From contig CM033110.1 in assembly GCA_019321725.1 (NCBI GenBank), forward strand, positions 4,829,278-4,893,277: 64,000 nucleotides of DNA. The letters run 5' to 3'. Shown here one piece after another: positions 35,222 to 47,789 of this stretch. The notes under the pieces were generated by a model. It made no database searches. It saw only the letters and a program-made list of their open reading frames with translations, and had not been told where the DNA came from. Made by a program: the position numbers and the translations under genes. This stretch comes from Paulownia fortunei (taxonomy: Eukaryota; Streptophyta; Magnoliopsida; Lamiales; Paulowniaceae). The first letter of the stretch is position 1. Each line of letters opens with the position of its first letter.

Positions 35222-36179
35222 AATTTTGTAAATAAATACAAATAAAACATCTCTTGTTTGTCAATGTTTTGCAGCATAAAAAAAATTCTTTAAGAAAAAT
35301 TATTTAAAATTCTTAGGATAAAGCTTTTTGATAAAATTGATATCTTCTTCAATTAAAGAATTTCGTATTGATCCAACTTTTTGAAGTGTTACAGAGATTA
35401 TATCCACAACATGCGTTAAACTTGTTGACATATATTTAGAACTTCTTATTTAAAATATAGGACAATATCTAAGTAATAGAATTATATTTGATGGTTGATT
35501 GTGTTTATTTTTCAAGTTGACAAATTAATGAGTATCAATAACTTCAAAATTATGACATTAGGGTATAAAATTGAAAATACTTATATAATTTTCACAATTT
35601 CATTTTCTTGTAATTTTATTAAAAAATAAACATAAACTCAAGGAAAGGAAGATGAATTGATCAAATTAATATGTGGAAATTTATATCAAAAGAATATAAA
35701 TTATGGTATTACAAAATGAAAAAGCATGTACGATACAAATAATAAATCACACATACAATGGTATAGTTCAACTCTCATATTTAATTGATTTTGGTGATAC
35801 TAATCCATTCTTGTTGTCTCTAATTTTATTTATATGTCATATTGTTGCAACAGTCTTCATGCAAAGAAAAGTGCATATTGCATTGGATTTCTAATTTGCA
35901 GCCCATAGCAACTATATTCTCTGCATGAAACCTTTTTATTGCTTTGTTTGCCGACAATTGTAATAAAATAAAAAGTTGGAATTGAAAAGATAAAAAAAAT
36001 TCAATTTTAATAAAATTTAGAAAAAAATATTGATTATGTTAGCAAATTTATAAAAGTCGAGACTCTTTAAAGCATATTTTGTAACAAGAATGATAAATGA
36101 TATATTAGATATAAAGATAGTAATTCTAACATATATATTTCAACCAAGCTTGGTGAAACTGTTGTTCCATTGCGTTCAG
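35222..36179. other. Unassigned AT-rich DNA
   Basis: No domain. Probably the outer flank of the minus-strand Helitron copy, whose last recognisable block is at about 36200. Confidence 0.4.
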
Positions 36180-38190
36180 ATTATATGAAAATAGTACACG
36201 CCTAATATTCTTGAGATAATTTTTAAACTTTTATTAAGTACATATCTTTTTGTTCTTGGAAAAGAATGTCATCCGCATAAGAAAATTTTGGTAGTGTAGA
36301 AACATTATTAATAGTTGGGCTATTTACTGAAACATAGTAATTTTGTGAAACGACTTGCAAAATAAGGCACGGTTTCAATAGTATTATATATATATATATA
36401 TATTATATCTTAAATGACTATTTTAGAAATATTACAAGTGCACACAAATAGAGAATAAAAAGATGTGTTTATTTCTGAATATACTTTCTTGTTCATGGAC
36501 AAAACATCTTCTATAGAAGAAAATCTTTGTGGGCGACAAACATCGTTACTTTGTATTTTATTCATTGCAAAAATAATATATTAGTTTGAAAAATGAAGCA
36601 AGGATTTCATATAACATTTAATTCTTATTGAAAATTGTACAAATAAATTAAGTATATTGAAAAGAAAATTAATATATCATTACTTTCATTCCCAACGAAC
36701 ATTATATAATTATAAATATTAATATATAGTATCAACTTGATATTTAAACTACAACAAAATAATCTAATTTTACAAACTTAAAGATGAATTTAATCAAATA
36801 GAAAAAGAATTTATATTATACATAAAATAAATTCATCAACATATATTTTCATGTAAGTGTGGTAAAACTATTGTGAAAATAAACAATAAAAATCAAATAT
36901 AAGTTACTTATTTGTTATTTGTAAAATAATTGTTTAGAAAATGAAGCAAGGTCTAGCTATAGCATTTAACTCTAAGTAAGCCTTGTAAAAAAATATAAGT
37001 TTATTGAGAAATAAATTAATATAGCATGCCTTTCAGTTTCAACAAAAAACTATATTTAAACATATTTATTTATAGTGGCAGCTTTGTATTTTAACTTATG
37101 CCAAAACATATTTTCATAAAAAATCAAAATAAATTAGATCAAATAGAAGAAAAATTATTAAATTAATAAAAACAAGGGAAGTATCTACACAAGAAATATT
37201 TTAATTTTAGTACGTAAACATAAACATAAAGTCAAACATTGTCCTCATTTTTCTTTCAATGCGAAGTAATCAACCTCATTGTTTTTGATCTGCTACATAC
37301 CATTCTTATACCTTTTAAGTACCAATTTATTATTTTCTTTTTTATACGTGTTCTCTATTTGAGTTGGTGCAAGATGAACTTTGATCTTATCCAATATTAC
37401 TTCTATCAACTGTAAATGTCGAATCGAATATGCACTGAAATAGTGGATTATTTAGCGACAAGCTTTTTAATATTTTGATACCATCTTGTCTCACCCTTTG
37501 AAAAAAGAAGTGAATATTGAATGAGTTATAATATCCATAATAATGTTTTATTCTGTGTATGCAGTCTAAATGTGCATAGACTATACTGTCTAGTTATAAC
37601 TATATGTTAAGCATTATTTCCTTCAACCTATATAGTCACAACTTAATCAGGTGCTGGAGAACTATACATTTGTTTATCTAATTTCACATCTTTTGAAATA
37701 TAGAGGTGAACATCATTCGTTGAAGGATAATTCTTTAATCGTCTGAAGAATTTTGCATATGGATTTACCTCTAAAAGCTTTATGAGTTTCTTCACAGTAA
37801 CTTCAAATAAAGTCAAATTTTCTAATATTTTCATTCTATTCTCAACCTCATTTCGATTTCAACAAAATAGAATTTAAAATGACTAGGACCATTTTTTAGG
37901 AATTAACCCTTGAAGGTCATGGTAGACTATTCCATGTGTTCGAAAAGTATAAACCCCTTGCCTTATAGATGCAAGCTCTTTAACTAAATTCACACCAAAT
38001 GATATAAAAGAGAATATACAATTGAATATGTGAATATTTGTTCAAAATTTAGCGGCTCTTCTCATTCAAAAGTAAATACTCATACAATTCATCCGGAATT
38101 ACAACAGGTGCAAGTTTAATTTTTTCACTATCGCAGTAAAAATTCTGAGGCTCATACTCAAGTCCTACAAAACCACAATGAATGCAATTA
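36180..38190 (-). mobile_element. Helitron-derived copy, minus strand
   Basis: The minus strand from 38190 to 37620 encodes pieces of a Helitron helicase-like N-terminal region: GLEYEPQNFYCDSEKIKLAP, DELYEYLL, then TLFEVTVKKLIKLLEVNPYA, FFRRLKNYPS and LYISKDVKLDKQMYSSP (63-codon open part, 37834-37643). Further left come three blocks also found in the plus-strand copies: a QLQ/NENE-like block near 37270-37400, an RFSSIEDVLSM block (36480-36550), and a LPKFSYADDILFQEQK block (36210-36320). The order matches the plus-strand array, so this is an inverted copy. Several stops lie in each part. Confidence 0.75.
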
Positions 38191-39559
38191 AGTTATTTTT
38201 TCAATTCATGTATCTCTCAACATACATGTTCATAAAGTATTGAGTCTAATTGGAAAAAAAATATTGAAATATTCTAATTTTTTAGTAAAGTAAAAAACGT
38301 TCGTCAATATTATATATACTAAAAAACTTTCAATTATTAACCTTTTGGTTCACATGGAATTTGATCTTTAAAAAGCCATGTAACTTGTGTATTTTACTTC
38401 TCTTATGCTTCTTAACTTTTTCTATTTATTCATGCCTCTATATAGTATTTAGATTGACATATTTTCATTTCATCCTATCAGTATTCCTTTGTCGATATAT
38501 ACTTGTCACTTTAGCATAATAATCATAAAACTTGAATACTTAAATAGTTAAAATTAATTATATTCTTAAATTTTATACTAAATCAAGTTTACCTAATGAT
38601 AAATTTGATATAGACAATTTTCGATGTATTTGAATATTCTTAAAATGTCTAGAGTTTGAATTATTAGTTAATCCTTTTCTCAAGGTAAATATTACTTCAT
38701 GCAGCATAGAATGGCCTACATCAAATACAAAACAATAGTCAACAAAGATTTATAGCTTTTCTATAGTCTCTTGACTCAAGTTTAAATACAAAAAAAATAA
38801 AAATAAAAAAAATACAAGAATAAAATCCAAAATTGGACATAAACTCAAAATAACATGCTGTGATATGATGATTAAGAAGTTTCAAAAGCATCATGCAGCC
38901 ATCCTTAGAAATAAAATAAAATAAAACGAAGAAAAAAAAAGGAAAAACTCAAAGTGCTTTATATTTCAGGAATTGTGATGGTGAGCTAGTCTGAAAATAA
39001 AACTTCAAAAATATATTTAACATTTACGTGGCACTTATTTTGATGTTTCATATGTTTCCCTTTAAATTATTGAACATATGAAATCAGTTAGTCCAAATTT
39101 CTTATCTTCAATTTAAATTTAAATACTTCAAATTGTTTCATTAATTCTTTATTTATATTTTGTAAATTGCATATTTCTCATCAATATGGGGTTTCTAGGT
39201 TCAACAAAAATTAACAAAAAAGTGTAAAAGTACATCACTTGAAAAAGGATAAACAATTCAAGGGTCATTTATGAATTTATTTGATATTTTATAATTTGTT
39301 AAATAGTCTGAGTAAATATTGCATCGACTTAGAAGCCAATGAAAAGAAAATCGGCAATTACAAAAGAATATTTCCCAGTGCAATTGACGATGGGGATGGA
39401 AATTACTCTTAATGCCATTAGCTTTCCTAGTGCTTATATAGAAGTCAGCTTTTTTCTTTACTATAAAATCTGGAATACTTGGAATTTTTTTTTCTTTTAG
39501 GTTCAAAACTTTATAAATTGTATACCTAGAGATACATGAATTGAAAAAAAATATCTAAT
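38191..39559. other. Spacer between inverted Helitron copies
   Basis: The first 250 bases, reverse complemented, align with 47600-47800 (GTTAAGAAGCATAAGA, TTACATGRCTTTTTAAAG), the leader of the plus-strand units. The last 250 bases are the same leader in the plus direction. The centre (38450-39290) is AT-rich without a recognised feature. Confidence 0.55.
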
Positions 39560-40231
39560 TACATTTATTATGGTATTTTAAGATTTGAGTATGAGCCTTT
39601 GACTTTTTGCTGCGATAATGAAAAAATTAAACTTGCACCTATTAAAATTTTGGATGAATTGTATAAGTAGTTTACTTCTGAGTCAGAAGAGGCTGTTGAA
39701 TTTCTAACAAGTATTTATCTATTCAATTGCATATTCTCTTTTACCTCATTTAGTGTAAATATAAATAAAAAGTTTGCATCTCAAGGCGAGGGATTATACT
39801 TTTAGAGCATAGGGAAATGTTTACCATGACTTTCCAAGGTTAATTCTCAAGAAACACAGTTTTGGTCATTTTCAATTGTATTTTGTTGAAATCGAAAATG
39901 AGGTAGGAAACTTGACTTTATTTGAAGTTATTGTGAGAAAACTCACAAAGGTTCTAAAGGTAAATCTATATGCAAAAATCTTCATAGGATTAAAGGATTA
40001 TCCTTTAGTGGATAACGTTTAACTCCATATTTCAAAAAATATGAAATTAGATAAACAAGTGTATAATTGTCCAACATCTAACCAAGTTGCAGCTATATGT
40101 ATTGAAGAAAATAATGCTAGCATATCTTTCAAGAAATATCGTAGTCCTTACACATTCAGACCACAAACATAGAATAAAACATCATTTTGGATGTTTTAAC
40201 AATATCCACTTCTTTTTCCTAGGGGCGAAAT
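39560..40231 (+). pseudogene. Helitron helicase-like N-terminus, first plus copy (left part)
   Basis: Plus-strand motifs: FEYEPLTFCCDNEKIKLAP (39586-), EEAVEFLTSIYLFNCIFSFT (39690-), VNINKKFAS, then in shifted frames HKGSKGKSICKNLHRIKGL-like and a damaged FPRGE end at 40220. The series (FCC, FSFTS, LHIS, FPRGE) is that of the conserved region before the helicase and Rep motifs in plant Helitron proteins. The copia element inserted at 40232 splits it; homology resumes at 46289 with the GARAT target copy and GW-like codons. Confidence 0.75.
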
Positions 40232-40321
40232 TGTTGGGTTCGCTGTAATCGTAGGGGTATACGCAGCGAAAAATTAAAATTTTTTTCAAACATAAATTTA
40301 ACCCATTTGATTCAAAAGCGA

Positions 40322-40420
40322 GCGCCCGTCACCCGACAGCGGGCGTTGGGCGCCGGCTGCGCGCGCGGGCACCCGGCGCTCGCCAGACGGGCAGCAGCAC
40401 CGTCGTTCCGGGTTCGTTTT
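40322..40420. other. GC-rich island in copia leader
   Basis: About 100 bases dominated by GCGCCCG, GGGCGCCGG, GCGCGCGCGGGC and GCCAGACGGGC motifs stand out against AT-rich surroundings. The segment has several short inverted repeats (CCCG/CGGG). It directly follows the 90-base inverted end and precedes the leader. Confidence 0.85.
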
Positions 40421-41643
40421 TTTTTTAATTTTTTTTATTTTCTGGAATATTAAAAATAAATGTTAATTTTAATTATTTCTGAAAAATTATACCAAGTTAA
40501 AAGAAAAATTGCATTTAACAATTTGGTAAATTTACATATTTTGATAATTACATATGATGTTAATTATGAGCATGTATGGGATGATCATGAGCCATTGAAA
40601 CAATATGATTGGTTTTATTTAATATTTTTGGATTTTAAAATGGGGCCTGCGAGCCTCTTATTTCATTTATGTAAGTTATTTTATTTTCTGTAAAGAGAGT
40701 AGAATAGATGGTAGGGTTTTTCTTTTTCTTTGGAAGACGAAGGAGAATAAAAAAGAAGGCCTATGATTGTATGGGATACAATTATGTAATAGAATAGGTT
40801 CTATTCCATTTTGTTACCCTTAGACTGACCTTAGGTCCATTTTTGGCTCAAATGGACCGCATAGGACTGGTTCATGATCATCCATTTATTTAAGTATGTA
40901 TTAGATGCATGCTTAGGACTTTATTTAATGCTTTTATGCTTGTGGAATGATATTATGATGTCATGCATTAAATAACCAATATAATTTAAATTATGATGAG
41001 GTCTTGGATAAAATTAAACCCCACTTAATTTATTAAAATTAAGTAAAAGAATTTTTTGAAAATTCGATTTCAAATAAAAATGGACAAGTTAGGTAGGACC
41101 TATCGTTCCATACCTACCATCAAAGATAGAGACATGACGATCGCTACCGCACTTGATCACTGATCATGAGTCGTGGGGTGGTCTTGTGTTGGAAAGCTGT
41201 GATCTCTACTAAGCATAGAGATGCTTGTGGGATGGAATCGTCATTATGTTGACCATGAGTCGTGGGACATCTTGATGCTCTATCTACACGAAAGTTTGAT
41301 GGGTATTGTTTGACACTTAGTACCATATGGACTCATAAAATTGGGGTATATGAGAAGAGGTGAGGCAAAACAAACTTGAGGGTTGTACAGTGATATAATC
41401 GTCAAAGAGTTGACTACCGATAAAAATATTTCATGGGCTCATAAAATTGGGGTGTGAAATATTTCCATTGGACCTCAAGCTCACTAGGAAATTTGATTTC
41501 CCGAAATTCCATTAAGGGTGATGGAATTCGAAGAAAATAGTGGGAGACATTTAGTATTAAAGACCTTATATTAAATGAATATATTTTTTCTATAGTTTAC
41601 TCATTTTCTGCTTCGTGCATATTTTGTAGATTATTCTACTAAA
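40421..41643 (+). other. Copia leader without recognised genes
   Basis: Non-coding stretch up to the Gag ATG. It holds a repeated phrase GGACTCATAAAATTGGGGT / GGGCTCATAAAATTGGGGT (about 41330 and 41430) and ATCATGAGTCGTGGG / ACCATGAGTCGTGGG (about 41165 and 41260). The function of these repeats is unknown. Confidence 0.5.
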
Positions 41644-44093
41644 ATGGCAAAGAATCCACTTGCAATAATCCTTGAACAAAACAAATTAACTGGACATAAT
41701 TTTGTCGATTGGCTAAGAAACCTGAAGATAGTTCTTCAGTCAGAGAAGAGGGTATATGTCCTCGACACTAGGCCTCATTTGGTACCACCGGAGGATATTA
41801 CTTCAGAGGATTATGCAGGTTATTTACGTCATGTTGATGACAATTTACAGGCTCGATGCTACATGCTGGCATCGATGTCAAATGAGCTGCAGAGGCAGAA
41901 TGAGGATCAAGATACTGCCTATGGGATCCTCATTCACCTACAAGAGTTGTATGGTGAAAGAACTCGACAGACAAGATATCAGATCTCAAAAGAGCTTTTC
42001 AGATGTCGTATGACTGAGGGCTCTTCAGTCCATGATCATGGATTGAAGATGATAGCCCTTATTGAAAGGCTGGCGTCCCTTGGAGTCGTTATGGAGAACG
42101 AACTCTATACGGACCTTCTGCTGCAGTCTCTGCCTCCATCATTTGACACCTTTGTTGTCAACTTTAACATGCACAACATGGAGACTAGTCTCGCTGAGCT
42201 TGTGAACATATTAAAGACGGCTGAGTCCACCATGAAAAAAGACAAGCCGGTTCTGCTTGTTGGATCTTCTTCCGGATCAAAGGCTAAAAAGCCCAAGAAA
42301 GGAAAGAAGAAAGGAAAGGATTCCTCTAAACCCAACAAGCTGAAAGCTAAGGGCGGTGTCAAAAAGGTTTCTTCTCAAGCCAATGACAAGTGCCATTACT
42401 GCAGCAAACTAGGGCACTGGAAGAGGAATTGCAAGGAGTATCTTGCAAGCCTGAAGAGTTCAGGTATATATTTTGTTGAAGTTAACTTGTCGGTTAACAA
42501 TACTTCTTGGGTATTAGATACCGATTGTGGCTCACATATTTGCAATGATTTGCAGATGATGGCAAGAAGTAGGAAGCTGGATGGAGGGGAGATGGTCCTT
42601 AGGATGGGAAATGGAGCAAGAGTTGCTGCATTAACTATAGGGACCGTTAATCTGGTTTTAGAGAATGGTTATGTAATAGTTTTAAATAATTGTCTTTTTG
42701 TTCCGGATATTATTAAGAACATTATCTCTATTCCAGTTTTGGATAGAGAAGGTTTTAGATTTACCATTGAGAATGGAAATTGTTCTATTTTCAAACATTC
42801 TGATTTTATATATTCTGGTTCTTTGACGAATTATTTATATACTATTACTCCCCATAACCCCATTTTCACAATTCAACAACATAAAAGAAAATTAGATAAT
42901 CATAGTTCAATGAGCCTGTGGCACGCAAGATTAGGACATATTTCTAAGAAAAGAATTAACAAATTGGCACAATTGCTTGATCTAACGAGAGAGCAAGAAC
43001 TATCAACTTGTGAATCCTACCTCAAAGGAAAGATGACCAAATCTCCATTTGTTGGACAAGTGAAGCAAGCCAAGCATCTATTGGATTTGATCCATACAGA
43101 TGTATGTGGGCCACTAAATGTTAGTGCCCGTGGGAACTATAACTACTTCTTAACCTTTACCGATGACTTCTCTAGGTATGGTTATGTATACCTTTTAAGG
43201 TACAAGTCTGAAGTATTTGAAAAGTTCAAAGAATTCAGAACTGAAGTAGAGAAACAAACTGGATTAAGTATAAAAACTCTTCGATCTGATCGATGAGGTG
43301 AATACTTAAGCACAGAATTTTTAGATTATCAAAAAGAGAATGAGATTCTCTCACAGTGGACTCTTCCTGCTACTCCCCAACTGAACGGAGTTGCGAAACA
43401 CAGGAATCGAACCTTGTTGTACATGGTTCGATCTATGATGAGCTTCACTTTATTACCTCTTTCATTCTGGGGCTATACCTTAGAAACGGTGGCATACCTA
43501 TTAAACAGGGTGCCATTTAAAGCCGTCCCTAAAATACCATATGAGATGTGGTATAAAAAGACACCTTCCTATAAATACCTTAGGGTATGAGGGTGTGCTG
43601 CTCATGTGAAGCAGCTAGTGGGAGATAAGTTGGATATGAGATCTAGCTTATGCAAGTTTGTGGAGTATCCAAAGGAGTCTATTAGATACTATTTCTATGA
43701 TGCCACGTAGTAAAAGGTGTTTGTTTCAAGGAATGCTACCTTTCTTGAAGAAGAATTTCTTTCAGATAGAAGTGACAATGTCGTAGAACTTGAAGAAATT
43801 CAAGAATCACAGAACACCCCAACTGACGCAGTAAATAGTACACCAGCTGATGCTGGACCCTCTAAGGCACAATCTCTTCGAAGATCCGAAAGGGTCTCAA
43901 GGGTACCTAAGAGGTACAACTTGTTGTTAGAGAACAAAGAAGAGAGACTCCCCTTGGATAATGATCCAAGAAGCTATGGAGAGGCGATGTCTGACATCGA
44001 CTCGAAGAAGTGGCAAGAAGCTATGCAGTCCGAAATGGACTCTATGTACTCCAACAAAGTATGGACTTTGGTGGACCCACCACAGGGAATTGT
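41644..44093 (+). pseudogene. Copia Gag-protease-integrase polyprotein, nearly open
   Basis: The ATG at 41644 starts MAKNPLAIILEQNKLTG and the frame is open for 550 codons. Gag core: residues 15-210. Zinc knuckle: CHYCSKLGHWKRNC from residue 250. Protease: WVLDTDCGSHIC, with D-T-D at residues 292-294 where D-T-G is the rule. GAG-pre-integrase: LWHARLGHISKKRI. Integrase core: DLIHTDVCGP and LRSDR. A TGA at 43294 interrupts it, but the same frame goes on with further stops at 43588 (TGA), 43708 (TAG) and 43711 (TAA). At 43396 the position of the third catalytic acid (usually Glu) is Lys. Low decay compared with other elements here suggests a younger insertion. It cannot make active enzymes as it stands. 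Confidence 0.9.
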
Positions 44094-44942
44094 TCCATTG
44101 GCTGCAAATGGGTCTACAAGCGGAAGCTTGGAGTAGATGGAGAGGTAGCAACCTATAAGGCACGATTGGTAGCAAAAGGTTATACTCAGAAGCAAGGAAT
44201 TGATTATGAGGAAACTTTTTCACCAGTAGCGATGCTTAAATCTATACGGATACTGTTAGCCATATCTGTATATTATGACTATGAGATATGGAAAATGGAT
44301 GTGAAGACCGCTTTCCTTAATGGAAACATTAAGGAAGAGATCTATATGAAGCAACCAGAAGGCTTCATATCCAGCGGGAGCGAGCAAAAGGTTTGCAAGC
44401 TCCAGAGATCCATTTATGGACTCAAACAAGCTTCGAGGAGTTGGAACATCCAGTTTGATGAAATGATCAAAATGTTTAACTTTCATAAGAACCCGGATGA
44501 ACCATGTGTCTACAAGAAGGTTAGTGGGAGTGCAGTTACATTTGTTGTGCTCTATGTTGATGACATCCTACTCATTGGGAATGATGTAGGGATGTTGCAG
44601 TCAACGAGGACGTGGTTATCTAATCAGTTTTCCATGAAGGACTTGGGAGATGCATCTTTTATCCTAGGGATAAAGATCTATAGAGATAGATCCAGAAGGA
44701 TGATCGGACTATCCCAGTCCATGTACATAGACAAAGTGCTAAAAAGGTTTAGCATGGAGGAATCCAAGAGAGGATTTCTGCCTATGAGTCATGGGGTTTC
44801 ACTCTCTAAAGTTATGTCTTTTAAGACACCTGAAGAGAGAGAAAGGATGGCTCGCATACCTTATGCTTCTGCAATAGGGAGCATAATGTATGCAATGTTA
44901 TGTACAAGGCCTGATATAGCACATGCTCTGAGTGTCACGAGC
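44094..44942 (+). pseudogene. Copia reverse transcriptase, frame-shifted, RNase H lost
   Basis: After a one-base shift near 44094 the polyprotein continues with IGCKWVYKRKLG, KARLVAKGYTQKQGIDYEET, FSPVAMLKSIRILLA, KMDVKTAFLNGNI, YGLKQASRSWN and the intact catalytic box YVDDILLIGND (from 44553). It then runs through FSMKDLGDASFILGI to PYASAIGSIMYAMLCTRPDI at 44920. Here the coding sequence stops abruptly and LTR sequence follows in frame for about 33 more codons. RNase H is absent. Confidence 0.9.
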
Positions 44943-46288
44943 ATATTTCACCTAAGGCTAGTTTGTCATGATTACTTGCTAGGTGTTTTCATGGATAGTG
45001 AGGTTTTTGGAATTAAGGAGTTGATTCCAAGCGGATTAATTAATTGAAATAACTGTTATTCATAAGTTGCAAATATTGCAAACCCACTACTAGCTTAGTA
45101 GTGAACCTAAAAGGGTCACACATCTTTATGGAAAGTAATATTTTTAATTTTAGATTTTATCCAATGGTTGGAAATTAATTAATTAATACTGATCAATTAA
45201 TTAATTAAGGGTTCTATTTAATTTAATAGTTAAATTAAATTATTCAATTAAGTAATTGGATTACTAATTTGATTAGGAAGCCCAATTGGAGTAAATTAAA
45301 TTAATCAATTAGATTGATTAAATTAGGATTGAATCAATTGAATTGATTTGAAAATTTTTGAGTCCAAGCCCAAAATAAATGTGCATCACTTAAGAAGCCC
45401 ACTATAGTATGAAGAGAATAAATTAAATAAATATGATTTATTTAATTAACATATTTATAGATAAATAAATATAGTGACCAATTTTATAGGATAAAATAGG
45501 CCACTAAGATTTAATTTATGTACAAATATAATTATAGTATATATATATGATATATATCTATTTTGATATTATTTGAAGAGTTCAAATTAATATCAACAAT
45601 GTATGTAGATAATTTTGATGATTAATGTAGTCTCAAATTAGTCCACATATAATAGAAGAGTAAAAAAAGAAGAGTTCTTGGAAGATTTGGAATCCTTCCA
45701 AGATAAGGTTTTGAAGTAGTTCAAAATAGAAAAACTTTCCAAGAGTTGGAAAAGGATTAAAATTTTCAGCCCTATATATATGAGGGATGAAAATTACATA
45801 ATTCAATTCAAAAATTTTGAGCAAAAATATTTTGTTTAAAATCTTCTATTTTTTTACTCTTCAAGAAAAGAAAAGAAAGAAAAAGAAAATCAGTTTCTTG
45901 TTATTTTCTTCGTATTATTGTTTCAAGAACTTAAAGAATCAATCTTTATTGTTTTTGAAAATATACTCCGGTTCTAGATTAGTAAACAATTAAAAGGATA
46001 CTAGCGAATCCTTTTGATTGGTGTTGCTTTCCGTATCGTGGACCTGATAGAGGGGAGACACTTGGATCCCTGCGAGTTCTGATAGTCCATGATAAGCAAT
46101 TGATTGCTTCATTCCCTACAACAATCGGAGTGCACGAAAGGTATAATCCGATTTTATATTTATTTATATATTCACTTGAATAAGCGCGATCGTTAAAATC
46201 GCTTTCGAATCAAAGGGGATAAATTTATGTTTGATAAAAATTTTAATTTTTCGCTGCCTATACCCCTGCGATTATAGCGAACCCAACA
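44943..46288 (+). repeat. 3' LTR part of the copia element
   Basis: Its first 560 bases match 23840-24445 in the LTR fragment after the Sirevirus copy. Then follow an apparent promoter (CAGCCCTATATATATGAGGG, 45767-45786), a polypurine-like run (AAGAAAAGAAAAGAAAGAAA), and a U5-like end with TACTCCGGTTCTAGATTAG, GGTGTTGCTTTCCGTATCGT and the final GCGAACCCAACA. The LTR start is deleted. Confidence 0.75.
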
Positions 46289-47789
46289 GAGATAAGATGG
46301 TGTCTAACTATTAAAAAGGTCGTCGTTAAGAAATCTACTATTCCAACGCATATTACGAGTTCAATTTCAGTCAACATTAATTGATGCGAGTAAAGTTGGA
46401 CAAGAACAAGATACATCTAGCAACAACTCAAGTAAAAAACATATTCAAAAAAATAAATAATGAATGGATTAGTTAACAACAAAAGGCACAAGAGTAGTAC
46501 GTAGGCAGTTCAACAATAGTATAATCTACTGACTTATGTAAAATGAGAATACTAGAAACAATGGGACTAATTTCTTAGTAAAGAGAGAAAAACGAGGAGG
46601 ATGTCTTACTTTATGTATAAAATTGAAAATGTTTCTTATGTAAATATTTCCAATACCTTTTCAAAATTGGCAATTCTTCTTCTATTTGATCCAACCTGTC
46701 TTTAATTTTGTGTGATGTTATAATTTGACATAGGTTAAAATACAAAGTTGCTACTATTAATAAACACGTCTCATTATATCTTTTTTGTTGAAACAGAAAG
46801 GAGTGCTATTTTAATTTGCTTCTCAACAACTAATTTGTATTTTATTTATTGTTTATTCTCTATTATGCACTTCTGATTTTTAACTTTTGCAATGAAATTG
46901 TGTATCTTCCTTTATCTTCATACAGATTCGACAACAAAACTTAAGTTACATGCATAACTATTATATATTTCAGTGAATAGCACACTTGCTAATGATCTCA
47001 ATATAGTCCTTGAAGTATAACAATCACCTCAATACTCAATTCATGTATATCATAACTTAATTCATTTGATTTAATTCCTATTTAATTTCATAAAATTAGA
47101 TTAATTTGATATAGGTTAAATTTGAAGTTAATACTACACATTAATATTTTGAATTATATAATTTCCTTTGGAACTAAAAGTTATGATGTGTTAATTTCCT
47201 TTTCAGTATACCTACTTTGTTTGTATAATTTTCATTAAAAATTAAATATGATACGAAAACCTTGCTTCATTTTCTAAGCTAATCATGCAATTATTTCAGT
47301 GAATAATCTACAAGATAATGATGTTTCTGAACCACAAAGATTTTCTTCTGCAGAGGATGTTTTGTCCCAAGAACAAGAAAATACATTCCAAAATAGACAT
47401 TTTTTTTTATTTGCTATTGTGCACTTATGATATTTCTAGAATAGACTCTTCGGATTCTAATGAGTTGTGCAAATGAGAATATTACAAACAAGGAGGTTGA
47501 TTGCTTAGCAATGAAAGAAAAAAGAGAAAAAACGTCTGTCTTTTATGTTTATGTTTATGTACTTAAACTAACAATATTTTCAAGAATATTCATATAAAGT
47601 TAAGAAGCATAAGAAAGGAGCAACTCAATTACAAATAAACAAAATTCACATGTTACATGACTTTTTAAAGCTCAATTCTCATGTAAATTAGAAGGTTAGC
47701 AATTTAAAGTACTCCAGTATATATTATATTGAAGTAAGCTTTTTACTTTACTATAAGATACATTATGAACTAGTATACTTAATTGCATT
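46289..47789 (+). mobile_element. Helitron-derived copy 1, right part
   Basis: Resumes with IKKVVVKKSTIPTHITSS (46309-), the stretch after FPRGE in Helitron proteins. It then holds non-coding DNA and exon-like blocks: STLANDLNIVLE-type near 46975 and RFSSAEDVLSQEQE (47300-47388). Both follow TTTCAG, as at splice acceptors. Near 47470 a block like the one at 46540 recurs (CAAATGAGAATA..TTGATTGCTTAGCAA). Next copy starts at about 47790. Confidence 0.65.

Larger units (their letters stand above)
40232..46288 (+). mobile_element. Copia element with inverted outer ends, 6057 bp
   Basis: GAAAT (40227-40231) and GAGAT (46289-46293) flank the element, a 5-bp target duplication with one change. Flanking Helitron sequence is continuous once the element is taken out. 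The left end begins TGTTGGGTTCGCTGTAATCG; the right end is its reverse complement. The two ends match over 90 bases (40232-40321 versus 46199-46288) with seven differences. Inside are a GC-rich island, a long leader, gag-protease-integrase-reverse transcriptase and a 3' LTR part. RNase H and the start of the 3' LTR are missing (junction at 44942/44943). No complete 5' LTR and no primer-binding site are seen, so the left end is not an ordinary LTR. Confidence 0.8.

Noticed and set aside
35038..35277. 79-codon minus-strand frame
   Set aside because: It runs through the run of N and is mostly undetermined.
42105..42362. Minus-strand frames within the copia coding region (also at 43927-44223 and 44256-44486)
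   Set aside because: Antisense shadows of a well-supported gag-pol frame.
40232..46288. DNA transposon with 90-bp terminal inverted repeats
   Set aside because: The ends are TG...CA, the duplication is 5 bp, and the content is copia gag-pol with LTR sequence at the right; no transposase is present.
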